A DNA stretch of 64,000 nucleotides from an uncultured Caldilineales bacterium (GCA_937907455.1 CALESQ010000082.1:1-64000); one strand, 5' to 3'; numbered from the stretch's first letter, positions 41,021 through 50,693 are shown. Notes: generated by a model from the sequence alone, not told the origin. Program-made: numbers and translations.

Positions 41021-42148
41021 CTATGGACTGACCTGCACGAAGGCGTTGTCTTTTACCTGAAAGATATACACCGTAGGATCGGTCAGATCGCCCTGTGCGT
41101 TGTAGGTGAGCTTGCCCAACAGCGCATTGATGGTGCCGCCGTGCAGGGCATCGGCAATTTTCGCAGCATCCAGCGAGTTAGCCTTTTTTACCCCTTCAGC
41201 CAGCAGCATCACCGCGCTGTAGCCGTTGATGCTATAGGTGTCGGGGTTGCGGAAATCAATAGCCTGATAGTCTTTAATCCATTGAGCATCGGCTACAGTA
41301 CCGGGGCTGGGTGCGAACGAACTGACATACATGCCCTCGGCTGCACCCGCGGCCTCGTCAATGGTAGCCGCCAGAAAGGCTCCGTCTGAAGCGAGCATGG
41401 GCACAGCAACCCCAGCCTTCACCAGCGCAGCGCGCAGATAGGGGGCTTCAATCTCATAACCGGCATAGAAAATAGCATCCGGTGCAGCGCCTTGCACGGC
41501 CGTTACCTCGGCGTCGTAGCGTTCCTGACCTTCTGCCACCTGGCGGGTGAGTACCACCTGTGCCCCCAGCCCGGCCAATGCCTGGCTGATCTCTTTGCCA
41601 AGACCTACACCATATTCGGTGTCGTTATGTAGCACAGCGATGCGTTTGGCTTTCAGAGTGTTCACCAGAAAACCGGCGTCTACCTGCGCCTGCACGGCAT
41701 CATTGGCATTGACGCGGAAGAAATTGCGATAGCCACGTTGGGAAATAGAAGTTTCAGACGCGGTCGGAGTAACGACGATCAACGGAAGATTGCGGTAGAT
41801 CTCCATAGCTGCCAGGGTTTGGCCGCTGTTGTAATGACCCACCACGCCCAACACACGGTCACCGCGCGCCACGGCATCACCTACCTCACCAGCTACCGCC
41901 ACCGCCACATCAGAGTCGGATTCATCATCTACCGGCACGATCTTCACAGTGTAGCCCAGCAAGCCGCCCTGCTGATTAAGCTTAGCTGCGGCCAGTTTGG
42001 CCCCGCCCAACACCGTTTGCCCGCCGTTGGCCTGAAACCCGGTGAGCGGCGCGGCGACGTAGATTGTCACTTCACCCTTCGATTTTTGTCCGCCGCAGCC
42101 GCTTAGCAGTAGCAGCAGCAGCAGCAAGCCAATCAGCCTTTTTCGCAT
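41021..42148 (-). CDS. Branched-chain amino acid-type ABC substrate-binding lipoprotein
   Basis: A 375-residue periplasmic-binding protein, type I fold (LivK/Leu-Ile-Val-binding family). The signal ends in a lipobox LLLLSGCGG, cysteine near residue 18. VTIYVAAPLTGFQANGGQTVLGGAKLA, VVGHYNSGQTLAAMEIY, VVTPTASETSISQRGYRNFFRV and IAVLHNDTEYGVGLGKEI are family features. The ATG at 42148 has AAGGAG 7 nt upstream; another ATG is one codon earlier. No permease or ATPase gene is nearby, so the partner is elsewhere or it acts as a sensor. Confidence 0.88.
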   Translation of the reverse strand: MRKRLIGLLLLLLLLSGCGGQKSKGEVTIYVAAPLTGFQANGGQTVLGGAKLAAAKLNQQGGLLGYTVKIVPVDDESDSDVAVAVAGEVGDAVARGDRVLGVVGHYNSGQTLAAMEIYRNLPLIVVTPTASETSISQRGYRNFFRVNANDAVQAQVDAGFLVNTLKAKRIAVLHNDTEYGVGLGKEISQALAGLGAQVVLTRQVAEGQERYDAEVTAVQGAAPDAIFYAGYEIEAPYLRAALVKAGVAVPMLASDGAFLAATIDEAAGAAEGMYVSSFAPSPGTVADAQWIKDYQAIDFRNPDTYSINGYSAVMLLAEGVKKANSLDAAKIADALHGGTINALLGKLTYNAQGDLTDPTVYIFQVKDNAFVQVSP

Positions 42149-42234
42149 CATACGTCTCCTTGTTCTCAGCAACCGGTGACCAGTTTACAGTGCTTGATAG
42201 GACTGCATACTACCTACTGGACACCGGTTATTGT

Positions 42235-43080
42235 TTATTTTCCTGTTCCCAGCGTGCGGTAGTCGTAGACCTCGTTGATCGAATCTACCACGTCCTGCAA
42301 GCTGGATACTTCTCCGGCGATATCAGCGCGCAGCCGTTCGGCACGGTCGCTGTCCACATCTTTGGAATTGAGCAGCAGCAGTTGGCTGTATACCGTACCC
42401 AGTGAAGCCAGCGAGCTGTCAAGTTGCAAGTCAGCGCGCTTCATTCGATTCTCCAATTCATTGATGTTTTCAGCCAGGCGACGTTGATCGGCCAGGGTGG
42501 TTTCGATCTGTCGGCGCACGCGTTCATCTGCCTCGCGCTGCAAGCGCGCCTCCAGCGAAGGGATGCTCTTAGCCAGTTCTTCGCGATCCCCCTTGATAAT
42601 CGGGTCACCGCGATACGAATCGAGCCGCCGCGCCAGCCGCACCATGTTGCCGATCCAGTCATAGATCTCGCTGGTAGTGCGCTGCATACGATCTTTAAGC
42701 ACACCATCCTTTTGCGTCTTGACCGTGTTTTTGATCTGTTGATGATAATCCTCGGCTTTGCCCAGCTTGGTCTTCAGCCGTGAATCGCGCAGGCCGCCGC
42801 TGTCATACTTCTCGTGAAACAACCGGTCTACGGCACGGTCACGCTCATCCTGGTCGTTGATGGCGCTGAACGACACCGTGGCGACACCGGCTGCACCCAG
42901 CGCCAACCATGTCCATGCTCCCCACCAGGGAGCCAGATCGGGCAGGGGATGCGGCAAAAAGAAGGCCAACAGCAACGCGCCGGCCAACAAAATGGCGTTT
43001 TCAGGGCGGATGAAGGCATGTTCCAGCACCGCACGCCGCGCCTGACGTTCAACAGTTTCGTGGATAGAGTCGCCGGGCAT
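42235..43080 (-). CDS. Two-helix membrane protein with long coiled coil
   Basis: A 281-residue protein. Two membrane helices (AILLAGALLLAFFLPHPL and AWTWLALGAAGVATVSFSA) lie within the first ~80 residues. The rest is highly charged and helical, with heptad-like stretches (LARRLDSYRGD, EARLQREADERVRRQIETTLADQRRLAENINELENRMKRADL). I do not recognise the family; the layout resembles XpaC-like proteins found beside PspA or toxic-anion genes. It follows the VWA gene by 23 bp on the same strand. Confidence 0.62.
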   Translation of the reverse strand: MPGDSIHETVERQARRAVLEHAFIRPENAILLAGALLLAFFLPHPLPDLAPWWGAWTWLALGAAGVATVSFSAINDQDERDRAVDRLFHEKYDSGGLRDSRLKTKLGKAEDYHQQIKNTVKTQKDGVLKDRMQRTTSEIYDWIGNMVRLARRLDSYRGDPIIKGDREELAKSIPSLEARLQREADERVRRQIETTLADQRRLAENINELENRMKRADLQLDSSLASLGTVYSQLLLLNSKDVDSDRAERLRADIAGEVSSLQDVVDSINEVYDYRTLGTGK

Positions 43081-43103
43081 TCGAAGTCCTTGGCTCAACA
43101 AAA

Positions 43104-44837
43104 TTAAAAATACGAACTTAACAGACGATACAACTGGCGGATGGTGGTCAGATCACCTTCACGCAGTTGACCGCCGCTGCTTTCAGCCAGAGTGCTTAGC
43201 ATCACGCGGTCGGCATCCTCACCAAAAGCAATGGCAAAGATCACTACCGGAACCCCCTGCGCGTTGCCGGTCTGAATCTCGCGTACCAACTGCGATAGCG
43301 AGGTAGCCGAGTTGTTTTCCAAGCCGTCGGTCATCACCACAATCGCATTGATGCGTTCGGGGTCGTTCTCGCGTTGCAAGCGGATATAGGCAGCGCGCAC
43401 GCCATCGAGCAATGCGGTATCACCGATGGCTTCCAGCGTGTCCACAGCCCCTTCCAGGCGGGCGCGGTTTTCGCCCAGCGGAGCCAGCGGCTCGATGTTG
43501 TTCACCGTGCTGCTGAACTCTACCAAGCCAAGCTGTTCCTGGTCGCCTTTGATCTGGCGCAGGAACTCGCGCAGCGCAGTTTGAGCCGCGGCCAGCTTGT
43601 CGCCTTGCATGCTGCCGCTGGTATCTATCACCAAAAAGACGTTGGCCTTGCGCTTGGTGTATTGCCAGACGTTCTGCACCACATCTACCACCGCCGGACC
43701 CGGCACTTGCAGCGTGGTTTGCGGCTGCGTGGCATCCACCCCGTTGCCCGCATTGATGGGGCTGCCCTCCAGCGACAGGGTGAGATCGGCGGGGCGAAAA
43801 CCGGCCTGTAGCACAGTCTGCTGTGCCGCAGATGATTGTACAAAGTCACGCAGCGCGCGCCACGTTTGCCGCTGATTATCAGTGAGCGTGCCGGTTTCCA
43901 GCAGCGCCAGCGGATGATCAGCCCATAGCGTGCCTTCGGCAGGGTACAGCGCCACCAACCGATCGTTCGGCTGCTGCCGGTTGTAGTTCACCACAAGGTG
44001 TTCCTGCACCACAAAGGCATCCAGAAAGTCCTTGCCTTCCTGGCGGATGCGCTGCATCACCGTGGCTTCGCCTTCACCGTAAAATTTCACCGTGCGCTCG
44101 ATGGCTGCCACATAGTCCAGAGTCACCTGATCCGTAGCATCCTGCTCGGTGAGACCGCGCGTTTTTCCCGCACCGGCATAGAATTCGGCTAACGTAGCCA
44201 GCAGGCCACTGGCCACATTGGTGCTGGGATGGCTCCAGCGGAAGGCGGCATCGTTGGCCGCGCGGCTTTGGATGCTGTGCCAGCCAACAGGTTGAGTGGG
44301 CCAGCCCAGGTCACGCGCCACGGTATCCCAGGCGGCAATCACCACCGGGCTGACGGCAAAACGTACCGCTTCGCCCACGCGCGAAGGCGCGATAGCCCCT
44401 TCACCCACGGCTTGCAGCTCGCCCCAGCGCCGATCAAGCTGATCCAGCCACAGGCTAGAGTCGGGGCTGATCACCTGAAACGCGGGCACGGCCAACGCTT
44501 CTTCAATCATCACATCGGGGGTCAGCTCTACCAACAGCACCTGCATGGTGCGACGGTCAGCAGTGCGCAGCTTTTGCTGGTTGAATTGATCGGCCAATGC
44601 AGTCATCAGTGCGGCCTTGTCGGGAGTGTAGGCCACGGTGAGAATGGGATTTTCGAGATCGGCTGACGGCGTGCTGCTGGTCTGAACGGTTGAATCCGAA
44701 CGGTTCCAGAGTGTGAGTATACTGCACAGGCAAACAAACGCCACCAGCAACACAGCGATCAGCACCACGGCCAGCGTGCCCTGAGTTTTTTGCGCCTGGG
44801 AAGCAGACGTGCTTCGCCTCTGTTTCGCCTTGGTCAT
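43104..44837 (-). CDS. Membrane-anchored solute-binding-like protein with C-terminal VWA domain
   Basis: A 577-residue protein. After a basic start comes one membrane helix (LAVVLIAVLLVAFVCLCSILTL). The middle (~60-370) looks like an extracellular solute-binding protein (TVAYTPDKAALMTALADQFNQ, WLDQLDRRWGEL, IAAWDTVARDLGWPTQPVGW). The last ~178 residues are a von Willebrand A domain with MIDAS FLVIDTSGSM, threonine GDTALLDG and aspartate VMTDGLENN, all intact. The likely location is outside the membrane. The gene lies 10 bp after the solute-binding gene (44848-46098), which it resembles in its middle part. Confidence 0.83.
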   Translation of the reverse strand: MTKAKQRRSTSASQAQKTQGTLAVVLIAVLLVAFVCLCSILTLWNRSDSTVQTSSTPSADLENPILTVAYTPDKAALMTALADQFNQQKLRTADRRTMQVLLVELTPDVMIEEALAVPAFQVISPDSSLWLDQLDRRWGELQAVGEGAIAPSRVGEAVRFAVSPVVIAAWDTVARDLGWPTQPVGWHSIQSRAANDAAFRWSHPSTNVASGLLATLAEFYAGAGKTRGLTEQDATDQVTLDYVAAIERTVKFYGEGEATVMQRIRQEGKDFLDAFVVQEHLVVNYNRQQPNDRLVALYPAEGTLWADHPLALLETGTLTDNQRQTWRALRDFVQSSAAQQTVLQAGFRPADLTLSLEGSPINAGNGVDATQPQTTLQVPGPAVVDVVQNVWQYTKRKANVFLVIDTSGSMQGDKLAAAQTALREFLRQIKGDQEQLGLVEFSSTVNNIEPLAPLGENRARLEGAVDTLEAIGDTALLDGVRAAYIRLQRENDPERINAIVVMTDGLENNSATSLSQLVREIQTGNAQGVPVVIFAIAFGEDADRVMLSTLAESSGGQLREGDLTTIRQLYRLLSSYF

Positions 44838-44847
44838 AGAATTACCC

Positions 44848-46098
44848 TCAACGTGCCACGTTCAGATCAAACCAGCGCAGCAGCGCCAGCAGCACCTCAC
44901 GATCAGGCGCGCGCATGGCATCGGTGCGCGAAACAATTGGCGCTACGCCCTGGGCGGCCCAGCGGGTAAAGGGGCTGTCTGGCTGATCTACTGAAACCTC
45001 TGAGTTGACCGGGCGCAGGCCATAGGAAACAGCCCGGGCTTGCACCTCGGCCGAAAGCAAGTAGCGCTGGAACTCCAGGGCGGCGTTCTTTTGGGCGGCG
45101 CTGGTTTCCGGGCCAATCCAAATGGTAAAGGGAAAGTCAAACCAGGTGACATAGCGCGGATAAAAGATCTGCAATGCTTCGCCCCAACGGGTTTGAATGC
45201 CAGCCATATTCTTCAGCAGGTCGGCCTCCAGCAGTTGGCCGCCGTCGCCTGCCGAATAGCCAAACAGGGCAAAATCTTCGGCAGTATAAGCGCTGCCGCC
45301 GCTAAGGTCGGTAGTGCTGGACATCAGCTCGCCCAGCCATTTCTGAAAGGCCGGATCGCTGACCTCGGTCATGCCGATATTGGTGGTATTGAAGTATTCG
45401 CCGGCCGCGGCCACCATCGCCGCCAGGCCGCCGACATTTTTGCGCGGGTTGGGCACCACCAGCTTGAAAAAGCCCCATTCCGGCTGACCACCCAATGCCG
45501 GCCAGCCACCCGGGTCAATGGCGGCATCGTGGATAACGTTCCAGTTAATGTCACCGACTTTGGCGCTCAACGCAGTGGCGCGGCTTTGGTACAGGCCCCA
45601 GGTGAACAGGCTAAGAGCAATAGGCCGGGCGCGGTATTCGCCATCGGTGAGGAACACGTCGCGGCCCAGCCGCTCTTTGTAGGTCACGTTAGCCAATTCA
45701 GGCAGATAGCGGCTGTCGGGGATCCAGGCTGTGGGAAAGCGCGCCAACGCCTGCTTTTGCTGGTCGGTCAGGGCTTGCAGATCGGCATCAGCAGGCAGAG
45801 CGCCGAATTCATCGCGATCGAACCGGCCCAGGGCCGCCAGGCCATCCACCGAGATGATCTCAACCTCGATGACATTGCCATCCAGCTCGTGCTTTTCCGC
45901 ATTGAATTGTTTGGCAGCGTCGTTGACCCAATCATAGACTGGCAGCGCGGTCAATACCCGCACTGCGACCGGCCCTCGCTGCGGGGTTGCCAAAGAGGTG
46001 CCGCTCTGGTTGCCGGTGGTGCGCAACAAAGCAGCCGCGCCCACAACCAACAGGGCAGCTACAATGATGACAACGAAAATCACACGGGTTCGGTTCAT
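44848..46098 (-). CDS. Membrane-anchored extracellular solute-binding-like protein
   Basis: A 416-residue protein with one N-terminal membrane segment (VIFVVIIVAALLVVGAAALL) and an SBP-type II body: VRVLTALPVYDWVNDAAKQFNAEK, WIPDSRYLPELANV, PIALSLFTWGLYQSRATAL, WGFFKLVVPNPRKNVGGLAAMVAAAG, AALEFQRYLLSAEVQARAVSYGLRP. It is not followed by transporter permeases; its neighbours are PspA upstream and the VWA protein downstream. This suggests a sensing or assembly role rather than uptake. Confidence 0.8.
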   Translation of the reverse strand: MNRTRVIFVVIIVAALLVVGAAALLRTTGNQSGTSLATPQRGPVAVRVLTALPVYDWVNDAAKQFNAEKHELDGNVIEVEIISVDGLAALGRFDRDEFGALPADADLQALTDQQKQALARFPTAWIPDSRYLPELANVTYKERLGRDVFLTDGEYRARPIALSLFTWGLYQSRATALSAKVGDINWNVIHDAAIDPGGWPALGGQPEWGFFKLVVPNPRKNVGGLAAMVAAAGEYFNTTNIGMTEVSDPAFQKWLGELMSSTTDLSGGSAYTAEDFALFGYSAGDGGQLLEADLLKNMAGIQTRWGEALQIFYPRYVTWFDFPFTIWIGPETSAAQKNAALEFQRYLLSAEVQARAVSYGLRPVNSEVSVDQPDSPFTRWAAQGVAPIVSRTDAMRAPDREVLLALLRWFDLNVAR

Positions 46099-46118
46099 CG
46101 TTATTCTCCGCGATGGTA

Positions 46119-46149
46119 CGCGATCCGAACCATGAAGGCTCGGATCGCG
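46119..46149. repeat. Intercistronic hairpin between PspA and solute-binding genes
   Basis: CGCGATCCGA and TCGGATCGCG form a perfect 10-bp stem with an 11-nt loop. It lies between the stop of the PspA gene (46163) and the next start (46098). There is no T-run, so it may protect or process the mRNA rather than end it. Confidence 0.6.
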
Positions 46150-46162
46150 CCTAAACAGCCGC

Positions 46163-46849
46163 TTATCCTTGTTCAGACAATCCCAGGCGGCGCTTGCGTT
46201 CGATCAGGGCCGCATCAATTTCGGTGCGATCCAGCACCTGATCCATCTGCTTATCCAGGCTGGAGGCCAGCATTTCGCTTTCGGCAGAGGCCTTGTCCAG
46301 GCGGGCACGCACGGCATCGGCTACGCGCGCTACATCGGTATCGCCAGACCCGGCCAGATCGTCCAGGCTGCGCATGGCCTTGTTGCTGAGTTCCTTGGCG
46401 CGTGCCAGCTCCATCAGGGCTTGCAGCTCTTCTTTTTCCTGCACGGTTGTGGCCAGCTTGGCTTCCAGCTTGGTTTTGGCGCTGCGCAGGGCATCGTATT
46501 CCTGTTCCAGCTGCTGAAGCTGCTTGTCGTAGCTTTCCACCGTGCGCTGTGTAGAGTTGAACTTGGCCTGCGCGGCTACAGCCAACGACTCGTTGCCTTC
46601 GGTGAGGAAGATATCTATGTTGCGGTCAAGCTGAGCTGCCTTGTCGCGATACTCGTCACGCTTGCGGCGAATGGTCTTCACCTGGCCGCCCACAGTGGCT
46701 ACGGCATCGTTCAGGTCTTCCAGGTTGTTTTCAATCTCGCGAATATACTGGTTGACCACTGCCACCGAATTGGATTTCAAAGCCTGATCGGCCAGGTAGT
46801 GCAGGTTAGCCTTGATGAGAATTTGTACTTTTTCCAGCAGAGATGCCAT
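46163..46849 (-). CDS. pspA: PspA/IM30-family membrane-stress protein
   Basis: A 228-residue coiled-coil protein that binds stressed membranes from the cytoplasm. The start MASLLEKVQILIKANLHYLADQAL and VVNQYIREIENNLEDLNDAVATV are typical of PspA/IM30, followed by long heptad helices (DKQLQQLEQEYDALRSAKTKLEAKL). The ATG at 46849 matches the family start; 17 upstream residues are dropped. It is first in the PspA / solute-binding / VWA / coiled-coil set. An inverted repeat CATCTTCGC..GCGAAGATG (46898-46906 with 46955-46963) lies in its upstream region. Confidence 0.87.
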   Translation of the reverse strand: MASLLEKVQILIKANLHYLADQALKSNSVAVVNQYIREIENNLEDLNDAVATVGGQVKTIRRKRDEYRDKAAQLDRNIDIFLTEGNESLAVAAQAKFNSTQRTVESYDKQLQQLEQEYDALRSAKTKLEAKLATTVQEKEELQALMELARAKELSNKAMRSLDDLAGSGDTDVARVADAVRARLDKASAESEMLASSLDKQMDQVLDRTEIDAALIERKRRLGLSEQG

Positions 46850-47032
46850 GAGAGATGCCTCCAGAGTTGTGATAGGTAATATGTAACTGTCACAGAGCAT
46901 CTTCGCGGTTTAGCTTGGTGGGAGATTGCAAACCATCCCGAAAAGCCGGCCAGAGCGAAGATGTGTCTTAACGGTTACTGACACGAAGCTCGTTTTGCAC
47001 GAGGGCTGATAGACTGCTTGCCTGTTGCCATG

Positions 47033-50000
47033 CTAGCGCGTGCGCCGCCGCTTGGCTGCCGGCGCTGCTTTGCCGGGCACAGGTGATTTGGTTGGCGCGG
47101 GTTTGGCCGCAGCCGGTTGAGCCGCATTGACTGGCGGGCCGCCGCCTGCGCGGTCGCTGGCCATGTGGCAATGCTTGTATTTCTTGCCGCTGCCGCACCA
47201 GCAAGGATCGTTGCGGCCCGGCCCGGCAGGCGATGCCGCCGCAGGAGCTGCCGAGGCCGCAGCACTGCCTTCGTCGCTGCGGTTGGTTTGCACCACGCGG
47301 CGCGCCGGTTGGGGCTGGCGGGCCACATCCACCTTGTAGATGGCGTGAACAATGTCGTTTTCAATCGCAGCCAGCAGCTCCTGGTACATGGCGTGCGACT
47401 CTTTTTTATAGGCCACAATCGGCTGAATTTGGCCGATGGCCCGCAGGCCAATGCCTTCACGCAGCGCATCAAGATCGGTAAGATGGCGCACCCAGCGGTT
47501 GTCCACCGCATTCAGCATCACCATGCGGTCGCGGAACAGCGCCGCTCCCTGGGCGATGCCTTGCAGCACCGCGTCTTTAGCTGCATCGGGCAATTGGCGC
47601 AGCGGCAGATCGGCCACATCGTCAGGGATAACCCCATCAAACGCCTCGCCGATGCGTTGGTGCAGCGTGACAAAGAAAGGATCGGGCCGTTCGGCCATGC
47701 CGTTCAGGCTGAGTGCCTCGCTGCTAAACTGGCGCAGCAGGTCTTCACCGCTGAGCGCCGCGCGGCGGTCATACAACGCTTCGGCATATTGGCTGATCTC
47801 AGCTTCGATTTCAGCAGGGCTGAACGTCTGCCAGGCAGCCGCGCTGTGGGCGGTGTCCAGCGGCAAGATAGCGTTCACCGCGGCATGAAGGCCAGGCAGG
47901 TCGCGCTTGCCGTCGGCATCGGGCGTGGCGAAGGTGTCTACCAGCCGTCCGATCTGCGACTGCACCATGTCCAGCACGGTGGGGCGCAGTGTCGGTTCGC
48001 TGAGAATACGCCGCCGCTGGTCGTAGATCACTTCACGCTGTTTGTTAACAACATCATCAAACTCTAATACGTGTTTGCGCACATCAAAGTTGTAGCCTTC
48101 GACACGAGTTTGGGCATTTTCCAATGATTTGCTAACCAACCCATGCTCGATAGGCACATTATCTTCCACGCCCAGCCGCTGCATCAGCCCGGCCACACGT
48201 TCACCGCCAAAGCGGCGCATCAACTCATCGTCCAGCGCCACAAAGAAATGGCTGGAGCCAGGATCGCCCTGCCGACCGGCGCGGCCACGCAACTGGTTGT
48301 CAATGCGCCGTGCTTCGTGGCGTTCCGTGCCCAGCACATGCAGTCCGCCTGCGGCCAATACCGTTTCGCGGGCGCGGGCGCAGTCTGTGCGCGCTTCGGC
48401 CAGTGCCTGCTCCCACACCCCCGGTTCCAGCGCGATCAGGTCGTGCCCGGCGCGGCGCAGGGTGTCGCGGGCAATGCCTTCAGGATTGCCCCCCAGCAAA
48501 ATATCTACGCCACGCCCGGCCATGTTGGTGGCAATCGTCACCATGCCGGGGCGCCCGGCCTGGGCAATCACCAGGGCCTCACGTTCGTGGTTTTTAGCAT
48601 TCAATACATTATGAGGGATGCCGCGGCGCTTCAGCAGGCCGGCGAGATATTCGCTGGTTTCGATGGCTACGGTGCCGACGAGAACCGGCTGCTGCCGCTG
48701 ATAGCAAGCCTCAATCTCATCCAGCAAAGCGCTGAACTTGGCCCCGCCATTGCGGTAAACGGCATCCTGCTGATCCACGCGCTGCACCGGCACATGGGTG
48801 GGAATAGCCACCACCTCCAGATTGTAGATCTTGGCGAACTCTTCGGCTTCGGTTTCAGCGGTGCCGGTCATACCGGCCAGCTTGTTATACATGCGGAAGT
48901 AATTCTGAAAGGTGATGGTCGCCATGGTCAGCGACTCGTGTTGGACTTTCACCCCTTCTTTGGCCTCGATAGCCTGGTGCAGGCCTTCGGAATAACGGCG
49001 ACCTTCCATCAGGCGGCCAGTGAACTCATCTACAATCACCACCTCGCCGTTGCGCACGATGTAGTCGCGGTCGCGACGATAGAGCACCGCCGCGCGCAGG
49101 GCATTATCCAGATAGGGCGACAGCTCGAAGTGCTCAGGCGAATAGAGGTTGGTAATACCCAGCGCGCTTTGCACCTTTTCGATGCCGCCTTCGGTGAGGG
49201 TGACCACCTTGTCTTTTTCGTCCAGCACATAGTCGCCATCAGCGGCTTCCTTGTTGCTAGAGGCGCGCAGCCGGGGCATCAACTCGGCAAAGGTTTTGTA
49301 CCAGTTGCTGGACGCCTGCGCCGCGCTGGAGATGATCAGCGGGGTGCGTGCCTCGTCAATCAGAATGTTGTCTACCTCGTCTACAATGGCAAAGTAGAGC
49401 GGACGCTGCACGCACTGGTTTTGATCGTTGACCATGTTGTCGCGCAGATAGTCGAAGCCAAACTCGTTGTTGGTGCCGTAGGTGATGTCGGCAGCATAGG
49501 CTGCGCGGCGGGTGATGGGGCGCAACCGCTGAAAACGGTCGTCCTCTGACTGCCAATTGGGGTCGAACAGGTAGGAACCGCGGTTGGGGTCGCCCGCGGT
49601 GGATTGGATCACCGAGGTGCTGAGACCCAGCAGGTGGTACACCGGCCCCATCCACTGCACGCCGAACTTCGACAGGTAATCATTGGGGGTTACCAGGTGT
49701 ACGCCGCGCCCGGTGAGTGCATTGAGATAGAGCGGCAGGGTGGCTACCAGGGTTTTGCCCTCGCCGGTTTTCATCTCGGCGATCATGCCGTTGTGCAGCA
49801 CTACGCCACCGATCAGTTGCACATCGAAATGGCGCATGCCGGTGGTGCGGCGACTGGCCTCACGCACCAGCGCAAAGGCCGCAGGCAGGATCTCCTGCAT
49901 GATCTCTTCTTCCAGGTCACGGATCGCCTTGTCCTGGCGCTTGATCTCCTGGGCCATCTGAGCGCGTACGTTGACATCCCCTTCGATTTCCCATTCGCTG

Positions 50001-50206
50001 CGCAGCTCGACCAGCGCGGCTTTGGCGCCGCGCGTAGCTAATTGTATTTTTTCTTTGAATTCAGCCGTTCGCTGGCTGAATTGCTCGTCAGCTAGCTGCT
50101 GAGTTTCAGCTTCCAGCGCGTTGACTTGCTGTGCCAATCGTTGAGCTTGTTTCACCGCTTTTGTAGCTGTGTCACCAAACGCTTTTTTAAACAGATCGCG
50201 AAACAT
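47033..50206 (-). CDS. secA: Preprotein translocase ATPase SecA
   Basis: A 1057-residue motor that drives protein export through SecYEG. MFRDLFKKAFGDTATKAVK start, HFDVQLIGGVVLHNGMIAEM, Walker A MKTGEGKTLVATLPLYLNAL, DYLRDNMV, the DEVDNILIDEARTPLIIS helicase motif, GTVAIETSEYLAGLL, GRGVDILLGG, and LRGRAGRQGDPGSS are all present. The C-terminus has the zinc-binding DPCWCGSGKKYKHCH followed by an unusual ~45-residue Ala/Pro/Lys-rich tail, which makes it longer than the ~900-residue E. coli form. A promoter lies at 50293-50320. Confidence 0.97.
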   Translation of the reverse strand: MFRDLFKKAFGDTATKAVKQAQRLAQQVNALEAETQQLADEQFSQRTAEFKEKIQLATRGAKAALVELRSEWEIEGDVNVRAQMAQEIKRQDKAIRDLEEEIMQEILPAAFALVREASRRTTGMRHFDVQLIGGVVLHNGMIAEMKTGEGKTLVATLPLYLNALTGRGVHLVTPNDYLSKFGVQWMGPVYHLLGLSTSVIQSTAGDPNRGSYLFDPNWQSEDDRFQRLRPITRRAAYAADITYGTNNEFGFDYLRDNMVNDQNQCVQRPLYFAIVDEVDNILIDEARTPLIISSAAQASSNWYKTFAELMPRLRASSNKEAADGDYVLDEKDKVVTLTEGGIEKVQSALGITNLYSPEHFELSPYLDNALRAAVLYRRDRDYIVRNGEVVIVDEFTGRLMEGRRYSEGLHQAIEAKEGVKVQHESLTMATITFQNYFRMYNKLAGMTGTAETEAEEFAKIYNLEVVAIPTHVPVQRVDQQDAVYRNGGAKFSALLDEIEACYQRQQPVLVGTVAIETSEYLAGLLKRRGIPHNVLNAKNHEREALVIAQAGRPGMVTIATNMAGRGVDILLGGNPEGIARDTLRRAGHDLIALEPGVWEQALAEARTDCARARETVLAAGGLHVLGTERHEARRIDNQLRGRAGRQGDPGSSHFFVALDDELMRRFGGERVAGLMQRLGVEDNVPIEHGLVSKSLENAQTRVEGYNFDVRKHVLEFDDVVNKQREVIYDQRRRILSEPTLRPTVLDMVQSQIGRLVDTFATPDADGKRDLPGLHAAVNAILPLDTAHSAAAWQTFSPAEIEAEISQYAEALYDRRAALSGEDLLRQFSSEALSLNGMAERPDPFFVTLHQRIGEAFDGVIPDDVADLPLRQLPDAAKDAVLQGIAQGAALFRDRMVMLNAVDNRWVRHLTDLDALREGIGLRAIGQIQPIVAYKKESHAMYQELLAAIENDIVHAIYKVDVARQPQPARRVVQTNRSDEGSAAASAAPAAASPAGPGRNDPCWCGSGKKYKHCHMASDRAGGGPPVNAAQPAAAKPAPTKSPVPGKAAPAAKRRRTR

Positions 50207-50236
50207 CTATTATCTTCTCTCACAGAGTGAATCACA

Positions 50237-50267
50237 GAAACGCCGCCTCGAAAGGGAGTGGCGTTTC
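50237..50267 (-). promoter_or_regulatory. Hairpin in secA leader
   Basis: GAAACGCC (50237-50244) and GGCGTTTC (50260-50267) form a perfect 8-bp stem in the presumed ~80-nt leader of secA, about 30 nt before the start codon. It may affect translation initiation. Confidence 0.45.
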
Positions 50268-50292
50268 CAGGGTTGGAATAATCAAGCAATGT

Positions 50293-50320
50293 ATTATACC
50301 ACAACCAGCAAGGGGGACAA
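50293..50320 (-). promoter_or_regulatory. Likely secA promoter
   Basis: On minus, -10 TATAAT (50293-50298, perfect) with -35 TTGTCC (50315-50320) at a 16-nt spacing. The start of transcription would be near 50287. Confidence 0.6.
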
Positions 50321-50401
50321 CCGGCCCGCGACAGGTGGGCAGACGGCAGGGCGATGGGGTTTGCAGATACAGGAAACCAGGGGGACGAATGAAAAGCGGG
50401 C

Positions 50402-50480
50402 AAAAAAAAGATTTACCGAATGAACGCACCCTGTCGGCAAAGATGCTGGATGAATGATGACCGAGTGCGCTCATCGGTAA
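50402..50480 (-). terminator. Long imperfect hairpin with T8 run
   Basis: On minus, TTACCGATGAGCGCAC pairs imperfectly with GTGCGTTCATTCGGTAA (positions 50413-50429 and 50465-50480), followed by TCTTTTTTTT. It is placed between asd and secA and is probably the main terminator of the asd transcript. Confidence 0.65.
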
Positions 50481-50483
50481 AAA

Positions 50484-50535
50484 CTTCGACGCTTTCAGCC
50501 CGGCAAGTCCCCCCGGACCATCCGGAACGTCGAAG
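50484..50535 (-). terminator. Second terminator-like structure after asd
   Basis: CTTCGACG (minus, from 50535) pairs with CGTCGAAG ending at 50484, followed by TTTTT. The 36-nt loop is GC-rich and can fold further (CCGG/CCGG pairings). It lies directly ahead of the T8 terminator in transcription order, giving a tandem arrangement. Confidence 0.5.
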
Positions 50536-50693
50536 CGATATAGGCAGATTGTGTACTCCCAGGAAAAGACCGTTCACAGGATAACACAGGCCTGCCCAGT
50601 CGTTCTATTGAGTTGATCAAACAACCTATCCTAAACCTATCACCACCCTGTCAGAATTGTCGTTGCAATGCGGAGGCGTTGCAACGATTCTGC

